A DNA stretch of 64,000 bases, from the NCBI RefSeq assembly GCF_002797895.1, contig NZ_PGES01000001.1, forward strand, positions 930,001 to 994,000, read 5' to 3'. Source of the stretch: Janthinobacterium sp. 67. GTDB lineage: Bacteria; Pseudomonadota; Gammaproteobacteria; Burkholderiales; Burkholderiaceae_D. The translations under genes were made by a program, and so were the position numbers. The notes beneath the pieces were generated by a model. The model ran no database searches and was not told where the DNA came from. It saw only the letters and a list, made by a program, of their open reading frames with translations. How positions within the stretch are numbered: the stretch's first letter is position 1; every line of letters starts with the position of its first letter. Of this stretch, positions 45,507 through 54,494 are shown one piece after another.

Positions 45507-46777
45507 GTCGGACTCCTGTGACTGACCTGGTCCAGCAAATCGGCCAGGGCGTTGCTGCGGGCTTGCCGCGATTGCAGGGCGATGGCCGTGGGGCTGGCCA
45601 GCGGCGCGCGGCCCTGGCGTGCCAGTTCCAAAAAGCGCAGCAGGGCGCGCGCGCAGTCGCTGCTCGACGCCAGCTGGCCGATGGTGTCGATGCCGCAAAG
45701 GCGCAGCTTGGCCGCGCTGTCGCCGGCCAGGTCGGTCAGCGCGAGGATGGGGCGGCGGCAGCGCAGGTATTCATACAGCTTGGCGGGAATCTGCTCGTTG
45801 CAGTTGGCCGCCTGCAGCAGCAGCAAGCCGTCGGCGGCCAGCATTTCCCGCAGCGCCGCGCCGTGCGGCTGCAAGGGCTCCAGGCTGACCAGGTCCAGGA
45901 TGCCGTATTGCGCCAGCAAGCCCGCCAGCCACGCATCGTGGCCTGTGGCGCGCAGCACCAGCTGGAAATTGCGGGCGTGCAGCACGCCGTCGCGGCGCAG
46001 CCGGGCCAGCGCTTCGAACAGCGGCCGCGGATCGCGCTCGGACGGGTAGATCACGCCGCTGTGCAGCAGCAAGAAGCGGCTGCGGTGGCCGCGCGGCCCG
46101 GCTGGCAGCGCGGCGACCTCGTCATCGTCGTGGCCATTTTCGATCAGGCAGAAGCGCTCGCGCCCCACCTGTGCAAGGCGCCGCTGATGCGCCGCGATGG
46201 CGCCCGGCGTGGTGCAGACGATGGCCGCGCTGCGCGCCGCAATGCGCTGTTCTATCCACGCATGCATGCGGTGCAGGCGCGGCTCGGGCGGATACGGCGC
46301 CAGCGGGTCGCTGTCGTCGAGCATGGGGTCGCGCTGGTCGGCGATCCACGGCAGGCCGCTGAGTTTTTGCAAGGTCATCGCGATCAGGTGCGCCGTGGCG
46401 ATCGGATACGTCGACCAGATGGCGTCGGGACGGTATTGGCGGATCATGCGCAGGCCGGCCGGCACGGCGCTCAGCCACCAGGAACTCCAGCGGTCGGGCA
46501 GGGCCAGGCAGCGCGGATAGCGCCCGGCGATGGACAAATGGCGCGCCGCGTCCAGCGCCAGGGTGCGCCGCACGGTGGCCTGCGCGACTATCTGCGCCAG
46601 CTGCGATTCGCCCCGCTGCGCATACGCGAGCGGCGAGGGGCTGAGCACGAGCGGCTGCCAGCCGCAGTCGGGCAAATGGCGCGCAAAGCCCAAGGTGCGC
46701 AGGATGCCGCTGCCGCCGGCAAACGGCGGAAAATGGTAGGCGACCATCAGCACCCGTTTTGGCGAAGTACTTACCAT
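45503..46777 (-). CDS. Glycosyltransferase, GT4-like
   Basis: The 424-residue protein has the GT-B N-terminal pattern VLMVAYHFPPFAGGSGILRT and a C-terminal donor-binding half with IPAKLYEYLRCRRPILALTD, where the Glu of EYLRC corresponds to the family's EX7E-type region in reduced form. It resembles the glycosyltransferases found in exosortase A clusters next to the hydrolase pair. It would add a sugar to the lipid-linked repeat. The start overlaps the end of hydrolase 1 by 7 bases, and the stop overlaps the TPR gene by ATGA. Confidence 0.85.
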   Translation of the reverse strand: MVSTSPKRVLMVAYHFPPFAGGSGILRTLGFARHLPDCGWQPLVLSPSPLAYAQRGESQLAQIVAQATVRRTLALDAARHLSIAGRYPRCLALPDRWSSWWLSAVPAGLRMIRQYRPDAIWSTYPIATAHLIAMTLQKLSGLPWIADQRDPMLDDSDPLAPYPPEPRLHRMHAWIEQRIAARSAAIVCTTPGAIAAHQRRLAQVGRERFCLIENGHDDDEVAALPAGPRGHRSRFLLLHSGVIYPSERDPRPLFEALARLRRDGVLHARNFQLVLRATGHDAWLAGLLAQYGILDLVSLEPLQPHGAALREMLAADGLLLLQAANCNEQIPAKLYEYLRCRRPILALTDLAGDSAAKLRLCGIDTIGQLASSSDCARALLRFLELARQGRAPLASPTAIALQSRQARSNALADLLDQVSHRSPT

Positions 46778-47658
46778 GATCGCAGCCACCGTGCGCACAG
46801 CTGTTCGACTTCGCCGCGCCAGGCCGCGCTGGCGAACGTGTGGTTGGCGCCGTCGACCTGGGCCTGCGTCCATTGCGCGCGGGCGGCCACGGCGCGCCAT
46901 GCCGCATCGCCGTCGAGCAGGGCTTGCCACTCGCGCGCGCCCAGGTCGTCGCCGCTGAGGATCAGCAAGACCTTGCCCTGGAATTGCGTGAGCGCCCGCA
47001 GCAGGGCCGGCGCGGGCGCGTCGTCTTCCGGCGTTACCGGTGCCTGCATGGCGGCCGCCATCTGCCGCAGCGAGGCCAGGCTGGCGCCCAGCCGCAGGCC
47101 GCCGCCGGCCAGCTTGCGCCAGAAATCGCCTTGCAGCAGGCGTGGCAAATAATAGTGGCGCAAGGTGGCGCGCGCCAGGCCGGCGCTGCTGCGCACCCAC
47201 GGGTTGAGCAGGATCAGGGCCTTGACGCGCGCGTCGTGCGGCGCATGGCAGGCGGCCGCCGTGGCGCCGTCGCACAAGCCCCACAGCGCCACTTCGCGCA
47301 GCGACGGCACGGCATCGAAGAATTGCGCCAGCGCGCCGGCGATGTCGGGACCGGCGGCGCGGTAATCGCGCGCGCTGCCCTCGCTGTCGCCCATGCCCCG
47401 CAAGTCGAAACGCAGCACGGGCCAGCCCTGCGCGGCCAGCGCGCGGGCCAGCAGGACGAACTGGCGGTGGCTGCCGACCCGGTACTGCGGCCCGCCCGTG
47501 ACGATCAGGACGCCGCGCGGGCCAGGCACGTCGGCCAGGCTGAGGATGCCCGCCATGCGCGCCTGCGACTCGCCGTCATCAGCGGCGCTGCGAAAGCGCA
47601 GGGGCAGCTCGCGCACGGCTGGCGCCGCGAGATGCTGCTGGCCGCTGTCGCGCTTCAT
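46771..47658 (-). CDS. Exosortase A system-associated hydrolase 1 (alpha/beta hydrolase)
   Basis: The 295-residue protein matches the first of the two alpha/beta hydrolases of XrtA exopolysaccharide clusters: VLIVTGGPQYRVGSHRQFVL, VLRFDLRGMGDSEG, LWGLCDGATAA and ILLNPWVRSSAG. The usual nucleophile-elbow Ser is replaced in GLCDGA by Cys, typical of this family as I recall it. The C-terminal His lies in DGANHTF. The reaction is unknown. An AAGGA site precedes the ATG, which overlaps the stop of hydrolase 2. Confidence 0.9.
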   Translation of the reverse strand: MKRDSGQQHLAAPAVRELPLRFRSAADDGESQARMAGILSLADVPGPRGVLIVTGGPQYRVGSHRQFVLLARALAAQGWPVLRFDLRGMGDSEGSARDYRAAGPDIAGALAQFFDAVPSLREVALWGLCDGATAAACHAPHDARVKALILLNPWVRSSAGLARATLRHYYLPRLLQGDFWRKLAGGGLRLGASLASLRQMAAAMQAPVTPEDDAPAPALLRALTQFQGKVLLILSGDDLGAREWQALLDGDAAWRAVAARAQWTQAQVDGANHTFASAAWRGEVEQLCARWLRSW

Positions 47659-48512
47659 GGCGGCGTCCTTTCCTCGTCGAGCCAGTCGCGGCACAGCGCG
47701 CGCGTGGCGTCCAGCAGTTGCGGACACGCGAGCAGCTCGCCGCTGTGCCAGAACGGCCCATCGCCGAAACTGGCCACGTGGACGGCGGCGCCCAGGTCTC
47801 GCCATTGCCGCGCCAGCGGCGGCAAAGGCGTGGCTGCCTGTTCCGCCCCCTGATGATCGAGCCAGTAGACCGGCACGGATGGCGGCAGCGTGGACGCACT
47901 GACGCGATCGATGGCGTGCGCCAGCGCGGGCGCCAGCAGGTAGCCGGCCACTTCCACAGGCTCGCCTTGCGCCAGCGCGGCACGCGCCTGGCCGGGCGCT
48001 TCCCGCGTGCCGCCAGCCAGCATACCCGTCGCCAGGCGCAGGCGCAGGAAGCGGTCGATAACGCGCCGTCCATCGAGTTCCGGTTGCCACAACAGCAAAC
48101 GCGCCAGGGGCAGCGGCGGGCGGCTGGCGAAATCGAGGGCCAGCAGGGCGCCCAGGCGCAAGCCCCACACGCTCAAGGGGCCGTCGACCCGTTGCGCCAG
48201 CCACGCGCACGCCAGGTGCAGATCGTTGTGCCAGATATCCCAGCGCGCTTCGCCAAAGTCGCCACTGCTGTCGCCGCAGCCGAACAGGTCGATCTGCAGC
48301 ACGCTGTAACCCGAGGCGGCAAAGGCGCGCGCCTGCGCGGCGGCCACATGGCGGCTTTTATTCAGTTCCTCGGCAAATGGGTGGACGTAGACGATGCCGC
48401 CGCGCGCGGCCTGGCCCGGCGGCGGCAGGTGCAGCAGGCAGTAGCGCTGGCCGCCGCTGGCGGGCAGGAAGAAGGGCAGCAGCGGCAGCGCGTCGGTGAG
48501 GGCGCGGTTCAT
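47655..48512 (-). CDS. Exosortase A system-associated hydrolase 2 (alpha/beta hydrolase)
   Basis: The 285-residue protein shows the hydrolase 2 pattern: GIVYVHPFAEELNKSRHVAA, VLQIDLFGCGDSSGDF, LSVWGLRLGALLALDFA. The nucleophile-elbow position is GLRLG rather than GxSxG, so hydrolytic activity by a canonical Ser is unlikely; this substitution is seen in the family. It is invariably paired with hydrolase 1 in exosortase A clusters and probably acts on an acylated or lipid-linked intermediate; that role is inferred. The start overlaps the ACP stop. Confidence 0.9.
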   Translation of the reverse strand: MNRALTDALPLLPFFLPASGGQRYCLLHLPPPGQAARGGIVYVHPFAEELNKSRHVAAAQARAFAASGYSVLQIDLFGCGDSSGDFGEARWDIWHNDLHLACAWLAQRVDGPLSVWGLRLGALLALDFASRPPLPLARLLLWQPELDGRRVIDRFLRLRLATGMLAGGTREAPGQARAALAQGEPVEVAGYLLAPALAHAIDRVSASTLPPSVPVYWLDHQGAEQAATPLPPLARQWRDLGAAVHVASFGDGPFWHSGELLACPQLLDATRALCRDWLDEERTPP

Positions 48513-48754
48513 GGTCGCAGCTTTGCAAACACGAAATCGTGCAGGGTGCCGACGGTGGCGAAGTGGCGCGCGTGGATGTCGTCGTCGGCGACGATGATGC
48601 CGAAATGGTCTTCCAGCGCGGCGATCACGCCGATCACGGCCATCGAGTCGAGTTCCGGCACGCTGCCAAGGAGCGGCGTGTGGCTTTCCAGCAGTCGCCC
48701 GTTCAAGCCCAGGGTCGTGTCGAGGATGTACTTTACTGCTTCAAGATGCGGCAT
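48509..48754 (-). CDS. Acyl carrier protein of the exosortase A cluster
   Basis: The 81-residue acidic protein carries the phosphopantetheine attachment motif ELDSMAVIGVIAALED, with the Ser in DSM. It is a stand-alone carrier, probably loaded by the acyl-CoA/acyl-ACP ligase encoded divergently at 49706. It could deliver an acyl or amino-acid-derived group for polysaccharide modification. It overlaps the GNAT gene by 22 bases and hydrolase 2 by 4 bases. Confidence 0.9.
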   Translation of the reverse strand: MPHLEAVKYILDTTLGLNGRLLESHTPLLGSVPELDSMAVIGVIAALEDHFGIIVADDDIHARHFATVGTLHDFVFAKLRP

Positions 48755-49497
48755 GTCAGCTCCAGGGAAGGGTAGTGCGGCAGGCGGCTGGTATCGAAGG
48801 CCAGGCAGGGGATGTCGTCCGGGCGGCGCGACAGGTGCAGATACGGCGGCAGGCTGGCGGCCATCCATTGCCAGCGCCCGCAGCGCATGAAGGTGGCCAT
48901 GCCCAGCGCGTGCGTGCCCAGGCGCGCATGGGCGCCCAGCGAGGCGCGGTTGAAACGCGAGATGCGGCTGCATGACCAGCGCACGCCCTGCGCGTGCAGC
49001 ACGGCGTTGGCTTCTTCCCACAGGCGGGCGAAGACGAGGCCACCGCGCTGCTCGGGATGCACCCATACATCGAGGTCCCACGACGACTGATTTGAGGCCA
49101 GCGCATAGCGGGCACGCACCTCGTCTTCCTGGCAGCCGTGGCGCAGCAGCCATATCCAGCCAACCATGCCGGACTTGTCTCGCGCCACCAGGCATTGCGC
49201 ACCTTGCCGGTAGCGCTCGCGCAGCGCGCCAGGCCGGCGCTCGGGACCGGGCGGCAAGTCCGCTTCCGCCACGCAGGGCGTGACGGCGATGGACTTGCCG
49301 CGCCCGCGGCACAGCGAGCCGGGCGCCACGGCTTGCGCCACAAACTGGTAGCGGTACAGCGCGCAGCGCCCGCCCGGCACCGCTGCCAGCAGCCGCGCCA
49401 CGGCCAGCCAGGCGCTGTCGCGCCAGCCCAGCTGGCGAAGGCTGGCGGCAAGCCCTTGCAAGCGGGGGAAATGGAGAAAATGGGCGAGGCTGGCCAT
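48733..49497 (-). CDS. GNAT-like N-acyltransferase of the exosortase A cluster
   Basis: The 254-residue protein contains LVARDKSGMVGWIWLLRH, EDEVRARYALAS, WDLDVWVHPEQRGGLVFARL and SRISRFNRASLGAHARLGT, which resemble a GNAT acetyl-CoA-binding core and the R/G-rich P-loop-like segment. It is the first gene of the minus-strand EPS arm. The ATG 49497 lacks a clear ribosome-binding site, so the start is uncertain (49578 is an alternative). It probably transfers an acyl group to a sugar amine or to the carrier-bound intermediate. Confidence 0.75.
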   Translation of the reverse strand: MASLAHFLHFPRLQGLAASLRQLGWRDSAWLAVARLLAAVPGGRCALYRYQFVAQAVAPGSLCRGRGKSIAVTPCVAEADLPPGPERRPGALRERYRQGAQCLVARDKSGMVGWIWLLRHGCQEDEVRARYALASNQSSWDLDVWVHPEQRGGLVFARLWEEANAVLHAQGVRWSCSRISRFNRASLGAHARLGTHALGMATFMRCGRWQWMAASLPPYLHLSRRPDDIPCLAFDTSRLPHYPSLELTCRILKQ

Positions 49498-49705
49498 GGC
49501 GGTCAAGGATGGGGCGGCTGTGCAGCCAACGCTGTCATTAGAGCGCAGCGGCCCATGGCCGATGTTGCGCGGCCTCAAGCATTGCGCCGGATAGGCCAGC
49601 GCCCGCCGGGAGAGGTGCTTACTTGATAAAAATCAACACTGCCGCGGCCGTTTATCCTAATCATAGGGGAATGCATGGTAATCATGGCAACCTTGGGGCG
49701 ACACG
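49498..49705. promoter_or_regulatory. Divergent promoter region of the EPS arms
   Basis: This 208-base gap separates the minus-strand arm (GNAT to TPR) from the plus-strand arm (ligase to asparagine-synthase-like gene). It becomes AT-rich near 49620-49670 (TTGATAAAAATCAAC and TTTATCCTAATCATAGG), where promoters should lie. A TGGCA at 49684 has no correctly spaced GC partner, so no sigma54 promoter can be supported by eye. Confidence 0.45.
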
Positions 49706-51304
49706 ATGGCGACACTGATACACGATCTGATCTTCGAAACGGCGCAGCGCGCCCCCCACGCGCCGGCCCTGTCGTGGCAGGGCGAGCAATTGAGCTATGC
49801 CGCGCTGGCGCAGTCCGTGCGCGAGGCGGCCGCTACCCTGCTGACCCTGGGATTGCAAGGTGGCGCGCGCGTGGCCGTGTACCTGGAAAAACGCCCGGAA
49901 AACGTCAGCGCCATGTTTGGTACGGCTGCGGCCGGCGGCGTGTTCGTGCCCGTCAATCCGCTGCTCAAGCCGGACCAGGTAGCCTACATCCTGGCCGATT
50001 GCAACGTTGCCATCCTCGTCACGTCGCGCGAACGGCTGGCACAGCTGGGCCCGGCGCTGGCCGCCTGTCCAGACTTGCGGACGGTGCTGCTGACGGGCGA
50101 AGGGGAGGCCGAGTCCAACCTGGGCAAGGTGCGCGTGCTGCCGTGGAGCGCGGTCTCCGCCGCCAGCGTGCCCGCGCCCATACCCCATGCGGCGATCGAC
50201 GTGGACATGGCCGCCATTCTATATACCTCGGGCAGCACGGGACGACCGAAAGGCGTGGTGCTGTCGCACCGCAACATGCTGGCGGGCGCGCTCAGCGTGT
50301 CGGGCTATTTGCGCAACACGCCGCAGGACCGCATCCTGTGCGTCCTGCCGCTCAGCTTTGATTACGGCCTGAGCCAGCTGACGACGGCGTTCGCCAGCGG
50401 CGCCTGCGCCGTGCTGATGAATTACCTGTTGCTGCGCGATATCGTCGAAGCCGTCGAGCAGGAAGCCATCACGGGCCTGGCCGCCGTGCCGCCGCTATGG
50501 GTGCAGTTGTCGCAGCTGAGCTGGCCCCTGTCCACCCCCTTGCGCTACATCACCAATTCGGGCGGCGTGATGCAAAGGACCACGCTCGACCGGCTGCGCC
50601 AGTCGCTGCCGCGCACGCAGGTCTACCTGATGTATGGCTTGACGGAAGCGTTCCGCTCGACCTATCTGGCGCCGGAACAGCTGGAACGGCGCCCCGATTC
50701 CATTGGGCAAGCGATCCCGAACGCGGAAGTGCTGGTGCTGCGTCCCGACGGCAGCGTGTGCGACGCCGACGAGCCGGGCGAACTCGTGCACCGTGGCGCG
50801 CTGGTGGCGCTCGGCTACTGGAACGACGCGGCGCGCACGGCCGAACGCTTCAAGCCGCTGCCGCCGCAGGCAAGCGGCCTGGTGCTGCCGGAGCTGGCCG
50901 TCTGGTCGGGCGACACGGTGCGCCGCGATGCGGATGGCTATCTGTATTTTGTCGGGCGCAGCGATGACATGATCAAGACGTCGGGCTACCGGGTCAGCCC
51001 GGCCGAGATCGAAGAAGTCGCGTATGCGAGCGGGCTGGTAGGCGAAGCGGCAGCGCTGGGCTTGCCCCATGCCGTGCTGGGCCAGGCCATCGCCTTGCTG
51101 GTGACGCCCGCGCCCGGCGTGGCATTGCAGCGCGACAGCGTGCTGGAGGCCTGCCGCGCCCGCTTGCCCAGTTATATGGTGCCGCAGTGGGTGGAGATCC
51201 GCGACGGCGTGCTGCCGCGCAATCCGAACGGCAAGATCGACCGCCCCTTGCTGGCCAGGGAACTGGCGCGCGCGCATGCGGTCCAAACAGGAGACGCGGC
51301 ATGA
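49706..51304 (+). CDS. Acyl-CoA ligase (AMP-forming), exosortase A system-associated
   Basis: The 532-residue enzyme has the adenylate-forming core motifs YTSGSTGRPKGVV, YGLTEAFRST, SDDMIKTSGYRVSP and the C-terminal NGKIDR with the catalytic Lys. It belongs to the ligase family that accompanies XrtA clusters and probably activates a carboxylic acid for transfer to the adjacent ACP. It is the first gene of the plus-strand arm; its stop overlaps the decarboxylase start (ATGA). Confidence 0.92.
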   Translation: MATLIHDLIFETAQRAPHAPALSWQGEQLSYAALAQSVREAAATLLTLGLQGGARVAVYLEKRPENVSAMFGTAAAGGVFVPVNPLLKPDQVAYILADCNVAILVTSRERLAQLGPALAACPDLRTVLLTGEGEAESNLGKVRVLPWSAVSAASVPAPIPHAAIDVDMAAILYTSGSTGRPKGVVLSHRNMLAGALSVSGYLRNTPQDRILCVLPLSFDYGLSQLTTAFASGACAVLMNYLLLRDIVEAVEQEAITGLAAVPPLWVQLSQLSWPLSTPLRYITNSGGVMQRTTLDRLRQSLPRTQVYLMYGLTEAFRSTYLAPEQLERRPDSIGQAIPNAEVLVLRPDGSVCDADEPGELVHRGALVALGYWNDAARTAERFKPLPPQASGLVLPELAVWSGDTVRRDADGYLYFVGRSDDMIKTSGYRVSPAEIEEVAYASGLVGEAAALGLPHAVLGQAIALLVTPAPGVALQRDSVLEACRARLPSYMVPQWVEIRDGVLPRNPNGKIDRPLLARELARAHAVQTGDAA

Positions 51305-52560
51305 AGGACTTGATCCGCTCGAACAGTATGGAATTGCCCGCGCACTCGGTCTGGGGCCAGCAGTTTGCCGTGGACGGCGACATGCTGCTGGTGGGTGGCG
51401 TGCCCCTGCGGCGACTGGCACAGCGAGTGGGCAGCACGCCGTTCTATGCCTATGAACGCGCGCACATCACGCGCCGCGTGGCGGAGCTGCGCGCCGCCTT
51501 GCCGGCCGGCGTGCATGTGCATTACGCCATGAAAGCCAACCCGATGCCTGCCGTGGTGCAGTGGCTGGCGGGCCTGGTCGATGGCATTGACGTGGCCTCG
51601 GGCGGCGAACTGGCCACGGCGCTCGATACGCCGATGGCGCCGGAGCGCATCAGTTTTGCAGGGCCGGGCAAGAGCGATGGCGAACTGGCGCGGGCCGTGG
51701 CGGCGGGCGTATTGATCAACGTGGAGTCGGGCGCCCAGCTGGAAAGGGTGGCGCTGGCCAGCGAACGGCTGGGCGTGACGGCCAGGGTGGCCGTGCGCGT
51801 GAATCCCGATTTCGCCTTGCGCCGCACGGGCATGCGCATGGGCGGTGGCGCGCAGCCCTTTGGCGTCGATGCGGCGCTCGTGCCGGCGCTGCTGGGCCGC
51901 ATCGGCCAGCTGGGGCTGGATTTTTACGGTTTTCACCTGTATGCGGGCTCGCAAAGCCTGTCGGCGGGGGCTCTGGCCGAAGCCCAGTCCCTCAGCGTGC
52001 AACTGGCCCTGCAACTGGCCGACAGCGCGCCGTCGCCCTTGCGCACCCTGAATATCGGCGGCGGCTTCGGCGTGCCGTATTTTCCCGGCGATCAGGCGCT
52101 CGACCTGGCGCCTGTCGCCGCAGGCTTGCAGCGGCAGCTCGATCTGCTGGCCCAGGCGGCGCCCGGCGTGCGCCTGAACCTGGAGCTGGGCCGCTATCTG
52201 GTGGCCGAGGCCGGTATTTATGTGTGCAAGGTGATCGAGCGCAAGGTGTCGCACGGGCAGGTATTTTTCGTCACGGATGGCGGCTTGCACCACCACTTGG
52301 CGGCCTCGGGCAATTTTGGCCAGCTGATCCGCAAGAATTATCCGGTCGCCATCGGCAACCGGCTGCACGGCGGGCCGCGCGAAGTGGCGTCCGTCGTGGG
52401 GCCGTTGTGCACGCCGCTGGACTTGCTGGCCGACCAGATGGAGATGGCGCGCGCCGAAGAGGGCGACCTGGTGGTCGTGTTCCAGTCGGGCGCGTATGGT
52501 TTGACGGCCAGCCCGACGGCCTTTCTTGGCCATCCGCTGCCGGCCGAGGTGCTCGTATGA
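51301..52560 (+). CDS. PLP-dependent decarboxylase, exosortase A system-associated
   Basis: The 419-residue fold-type III enzyme resembles diaminopimelate/ornithine decarboxylases: HYAMKANPMP with PLP-Lys78, SGGELATAL, GFHLYAGSQ, NIGGGFGVPYFPG and LELGRYLVA. It would decarboxylate an amino acid to an amine, which may be attached to the exopolysaccharide or carrier. It is coupled to the ligase upstream and to the asparagine-synthase-like gene downstream (ATGA overlaps). Confidence 0.93.
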   Translation: MKDLIRSNSMELPAHSVWGQQFAVDGDMLLVGGVPLRRLAQRVGSTPFYAYERAHITRRVAELRAALPAGVHVHYAMKANPMPAVVQWLAGLVDGIDVASGGELATALDTPMAPERISFAGPGKSDGELARAVAAGVLINVESGAQLERVALASERLGVTARVAVRVNPDFALRRTGMRMGGGAQPFGVDAALVPALLGRIGQLGLDFYGFHLYAGSQSLSAGALAEAQSLSVQLALQLADSAPSPLRTLNIGGGFGVPYFPGDQALDLAPVAAGLQRQLDLLAQAAPGVRLNLELGRYLVAEAGIYVCKVIERKVSHGQVFFVTDGGLHHHLAASGNFGQLIRKNYPVAIGNRLHGGPREVASVVGPLCTPLDLLADQMEMARAEEGDLVVVFQSGAYGLTASPTAFLGHPLPAEVLV

Positions 52561-54494
52561 GCGGCCTGTGCGGTTGGCTGGCGGCGCCTGGCGGGGCTGC
52601 GGGTTCTGTCGCTGCCGATGCCAGTGGCGCCGCGCTGGCCAGCATGGCCGCGCCCCTGTCGCGTTTCGATAGCGCACCGCTGGCCGCCAGCGTGAGCGAA
52701 GTGGGTGGCGTGGCCGTGGCCGCCATCGATGGCAGCCGCCATGTATATCAGCGAGATGGCTTGCAGGTGGCCATCTGGGGCCGGCCCGTGCTTGACGGTT
52801 CTGCCGACGAGGTGGCAAGCCGCCTCGCTTCCCTGTGGCTGAGCCGTGGCGTGGCCGCCTGCGCCAGCCTGTCCGGGCCATTTGCTGTGGCCATCCTCGA
52901 CGCCTTTGCCGGTTCGGCCTTGCTGGCAGTGGACCGTGCCGGAATCCACCCCCTCAGCTATGCGGGCAATGGGCAGGACTTGTTCTTTGCCTCCTCGCAT
53001 GATGCCTTGCTGGCCCATCCGTCTGTGCGGGGCGCGCTCGATCCGCAGGCGCTGTATCACTACCTGTTCTTCCACATGGTGCCTGGCCCGGCCACCGCTT
53101 ATCTTGGCCAGCAGCGCTTGCTGCCCGGCGAATACCTGCATGTGCGCAGCGGCAAGCAATGCAAGGGCAGCTACTGGCAGCTGGCCTTCCAGGAGCCGGG
53201 CGCGGCGCGCACCCGGGCCAGCTTTGCCAGCGACAAGCGGGAATTCCTGCGCCTGCTGCGCCAGGCCGTGGAAAGCAGCCTGGGTGCGGATGGTGCGGAT
53301 ACGGGCGCGTTTCTCAGCGGCGGCACGGACAGTTCCACCGTGGCCGCCATCATGGGCCAGGTGACGGGCCGGCCCGCGCGCACGTATTCCATCGGTTTCG
53401 ACGCGCCCGGCTATGACGAAATGGCGTATGCGCGCCTGGCCGCCAGCCACGCGGGCAGCATCCACCACGAACGCTATGTGACGCCGGCCGACGTGCTGGC
53501 CGCCATTCCCGCCATGGCGGCCATCTTCGACCAGCCTTTCGGCAACGCCTCGGCCATACCCGCGTTTTACTGCGCGCAGATGGCGCGCGAGGATGGCGTA
53601 ACGCGCCTCTTGGGCGGCGACGGCGGCGATGAATTGTTTGGCGGCAATGAGCGCTATGCGCACCAGGCCTTGCTGTCGCAGTACGAGCGTTTGCCCGCCA
53701 TGTTGCGCCAGGGCATCATCGAGCCGCTGCTGTTCCGCGCACGCACGGGCAAGTCGTGGCGGCTGGGCGACAAGGCGCGCCGCTACATCGAACAGGCGAG
53801 CCTGCCGCTGCCGGCCCGGCTCGACAGCTACAACCTGCTGCTGCGCCATGGCCACCGCACGGTACTGGAAACGGGTTTCATCGACACCATCGACCCGGGC
53901 ATGGCGCCAGGCTGCGTGAATGGCGCGTATTGGGAGCGCCAAGGCCAGGGCTTGAGCCAGATCAACGAGTTGCTGGCCCTGGACATGCGTTTTACCCTGG
54001 CCGACAACGACCTGTTCAAGGTGCGCAAGGCGTGCGAGCTGGCTGGCGTGGAAGCGGCGTTTCCCTTCCTGCACGATGCGATGGTGGCGTTTGCCGCCCG
54101 CCTGGCGCCGCGGGACAAGCTCGACGGCATGCGGCTGCGGCCCTTCTTCAAGCGGGCGCTGGCGGAAATCCTGCCGCCGGCCATCGTGCGCAAGAAGAAG
54201 CACGGCTTCGGCCTGCCTTTCGGCCTGTGGCTGCACAGCCACGTGCCGCTGCGCGAGTTTGCCTTCGACAACCTGACGCAGCTGCGCGGGCGCGGCATCG
54301 TGCGGCCCGCCTTCATCGACGATTTGAAAGGGCGCTTGCTGGCGGAACACCCTGCCTATCACGGCACCATGGTGTGGCTGCTGCTGATGCTGGAACAATG
54401 GTTCAGCCAGCATCCGGGCGCGCTCGGTGCGCTTGCCGGCGGTTTTGCCGCATGCGCCACAGAAACGCCAGCCGTCCTCGATCCCACGGCGTAA
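52557..54494 (+). CDS. Asparagine synthase-like amidotransferase of the exosortase A cluster
   Basis: The 645-residue protein has an N-terminal glutaminase-like domain and a synthetase domain with FLSGGTDSSTVAA (PP-loop) and LLGGDGGDELFGGNERY. In canonical class II amidotransferases the nucleophile Cys follows the initiator Met (MCGI); here the sequence is MSGLCGWL, placing the only nearby Cys at position 5. The glutaminase site is therefore probably inactive and the protein may use free ammonia or an amine. It lies in the operon with the ligase and decarboxylase. Its last 92 bases overlap the convergent deacetylase gene. Confidence 0.9.
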   Translation: MSGLCGWLAAPGGAAGSVAADASGAALASMAAPLSRFDSAPLAASVSEVGGVAVAAIDGSRHVYQRDGLQVAIWGRPVLDGSADEVASRLASLWLSRGVAACASLSGPFAVAILDAFAGSALLAVDRAGIHPLSYAGNGQDLFFASSHDALLAHPSVRGALDPQALYHYLFFHMVPGPATAYLGQQRLLPGEYLHVRSGKQCKGSYWQLAFQEPGAARTRASFASDKREFLRLLRQAVESSLGADGADTGAFLSGGTDSSTVAAIMGQVTGRPARTYSIGFDAPGYDEMAYARLAASHAGSIHHERYVTPADVLAAIPAMAAIFDQPFGNASAIPAFYCAQMAREDGVTRLLGGDGGDELFGGNERYAHQALLSQYERLPAMLRQGIIEPLLFRARTGKSWRLGDKARRYIEQASLPLPARLDSYNLLLRHGHRTVLETGFIDTIDPGMAPGCVNGAYWERQGQGLSQINELLALDMRFTLADNDLFKVRKACELAGVEAAFPFLHDAMVAFAARLAPRDKLDGMRLRPFFKRALAEILPPAIVRKKKHGFGLPFGLWLHSHVPLREFAFDNLTQLRGRGIVRPAFIDDLKGRLLAEHPAYHGTMVWLLLMLEQWFSQHPGALGALAGGFAACATETPAVLDPTA

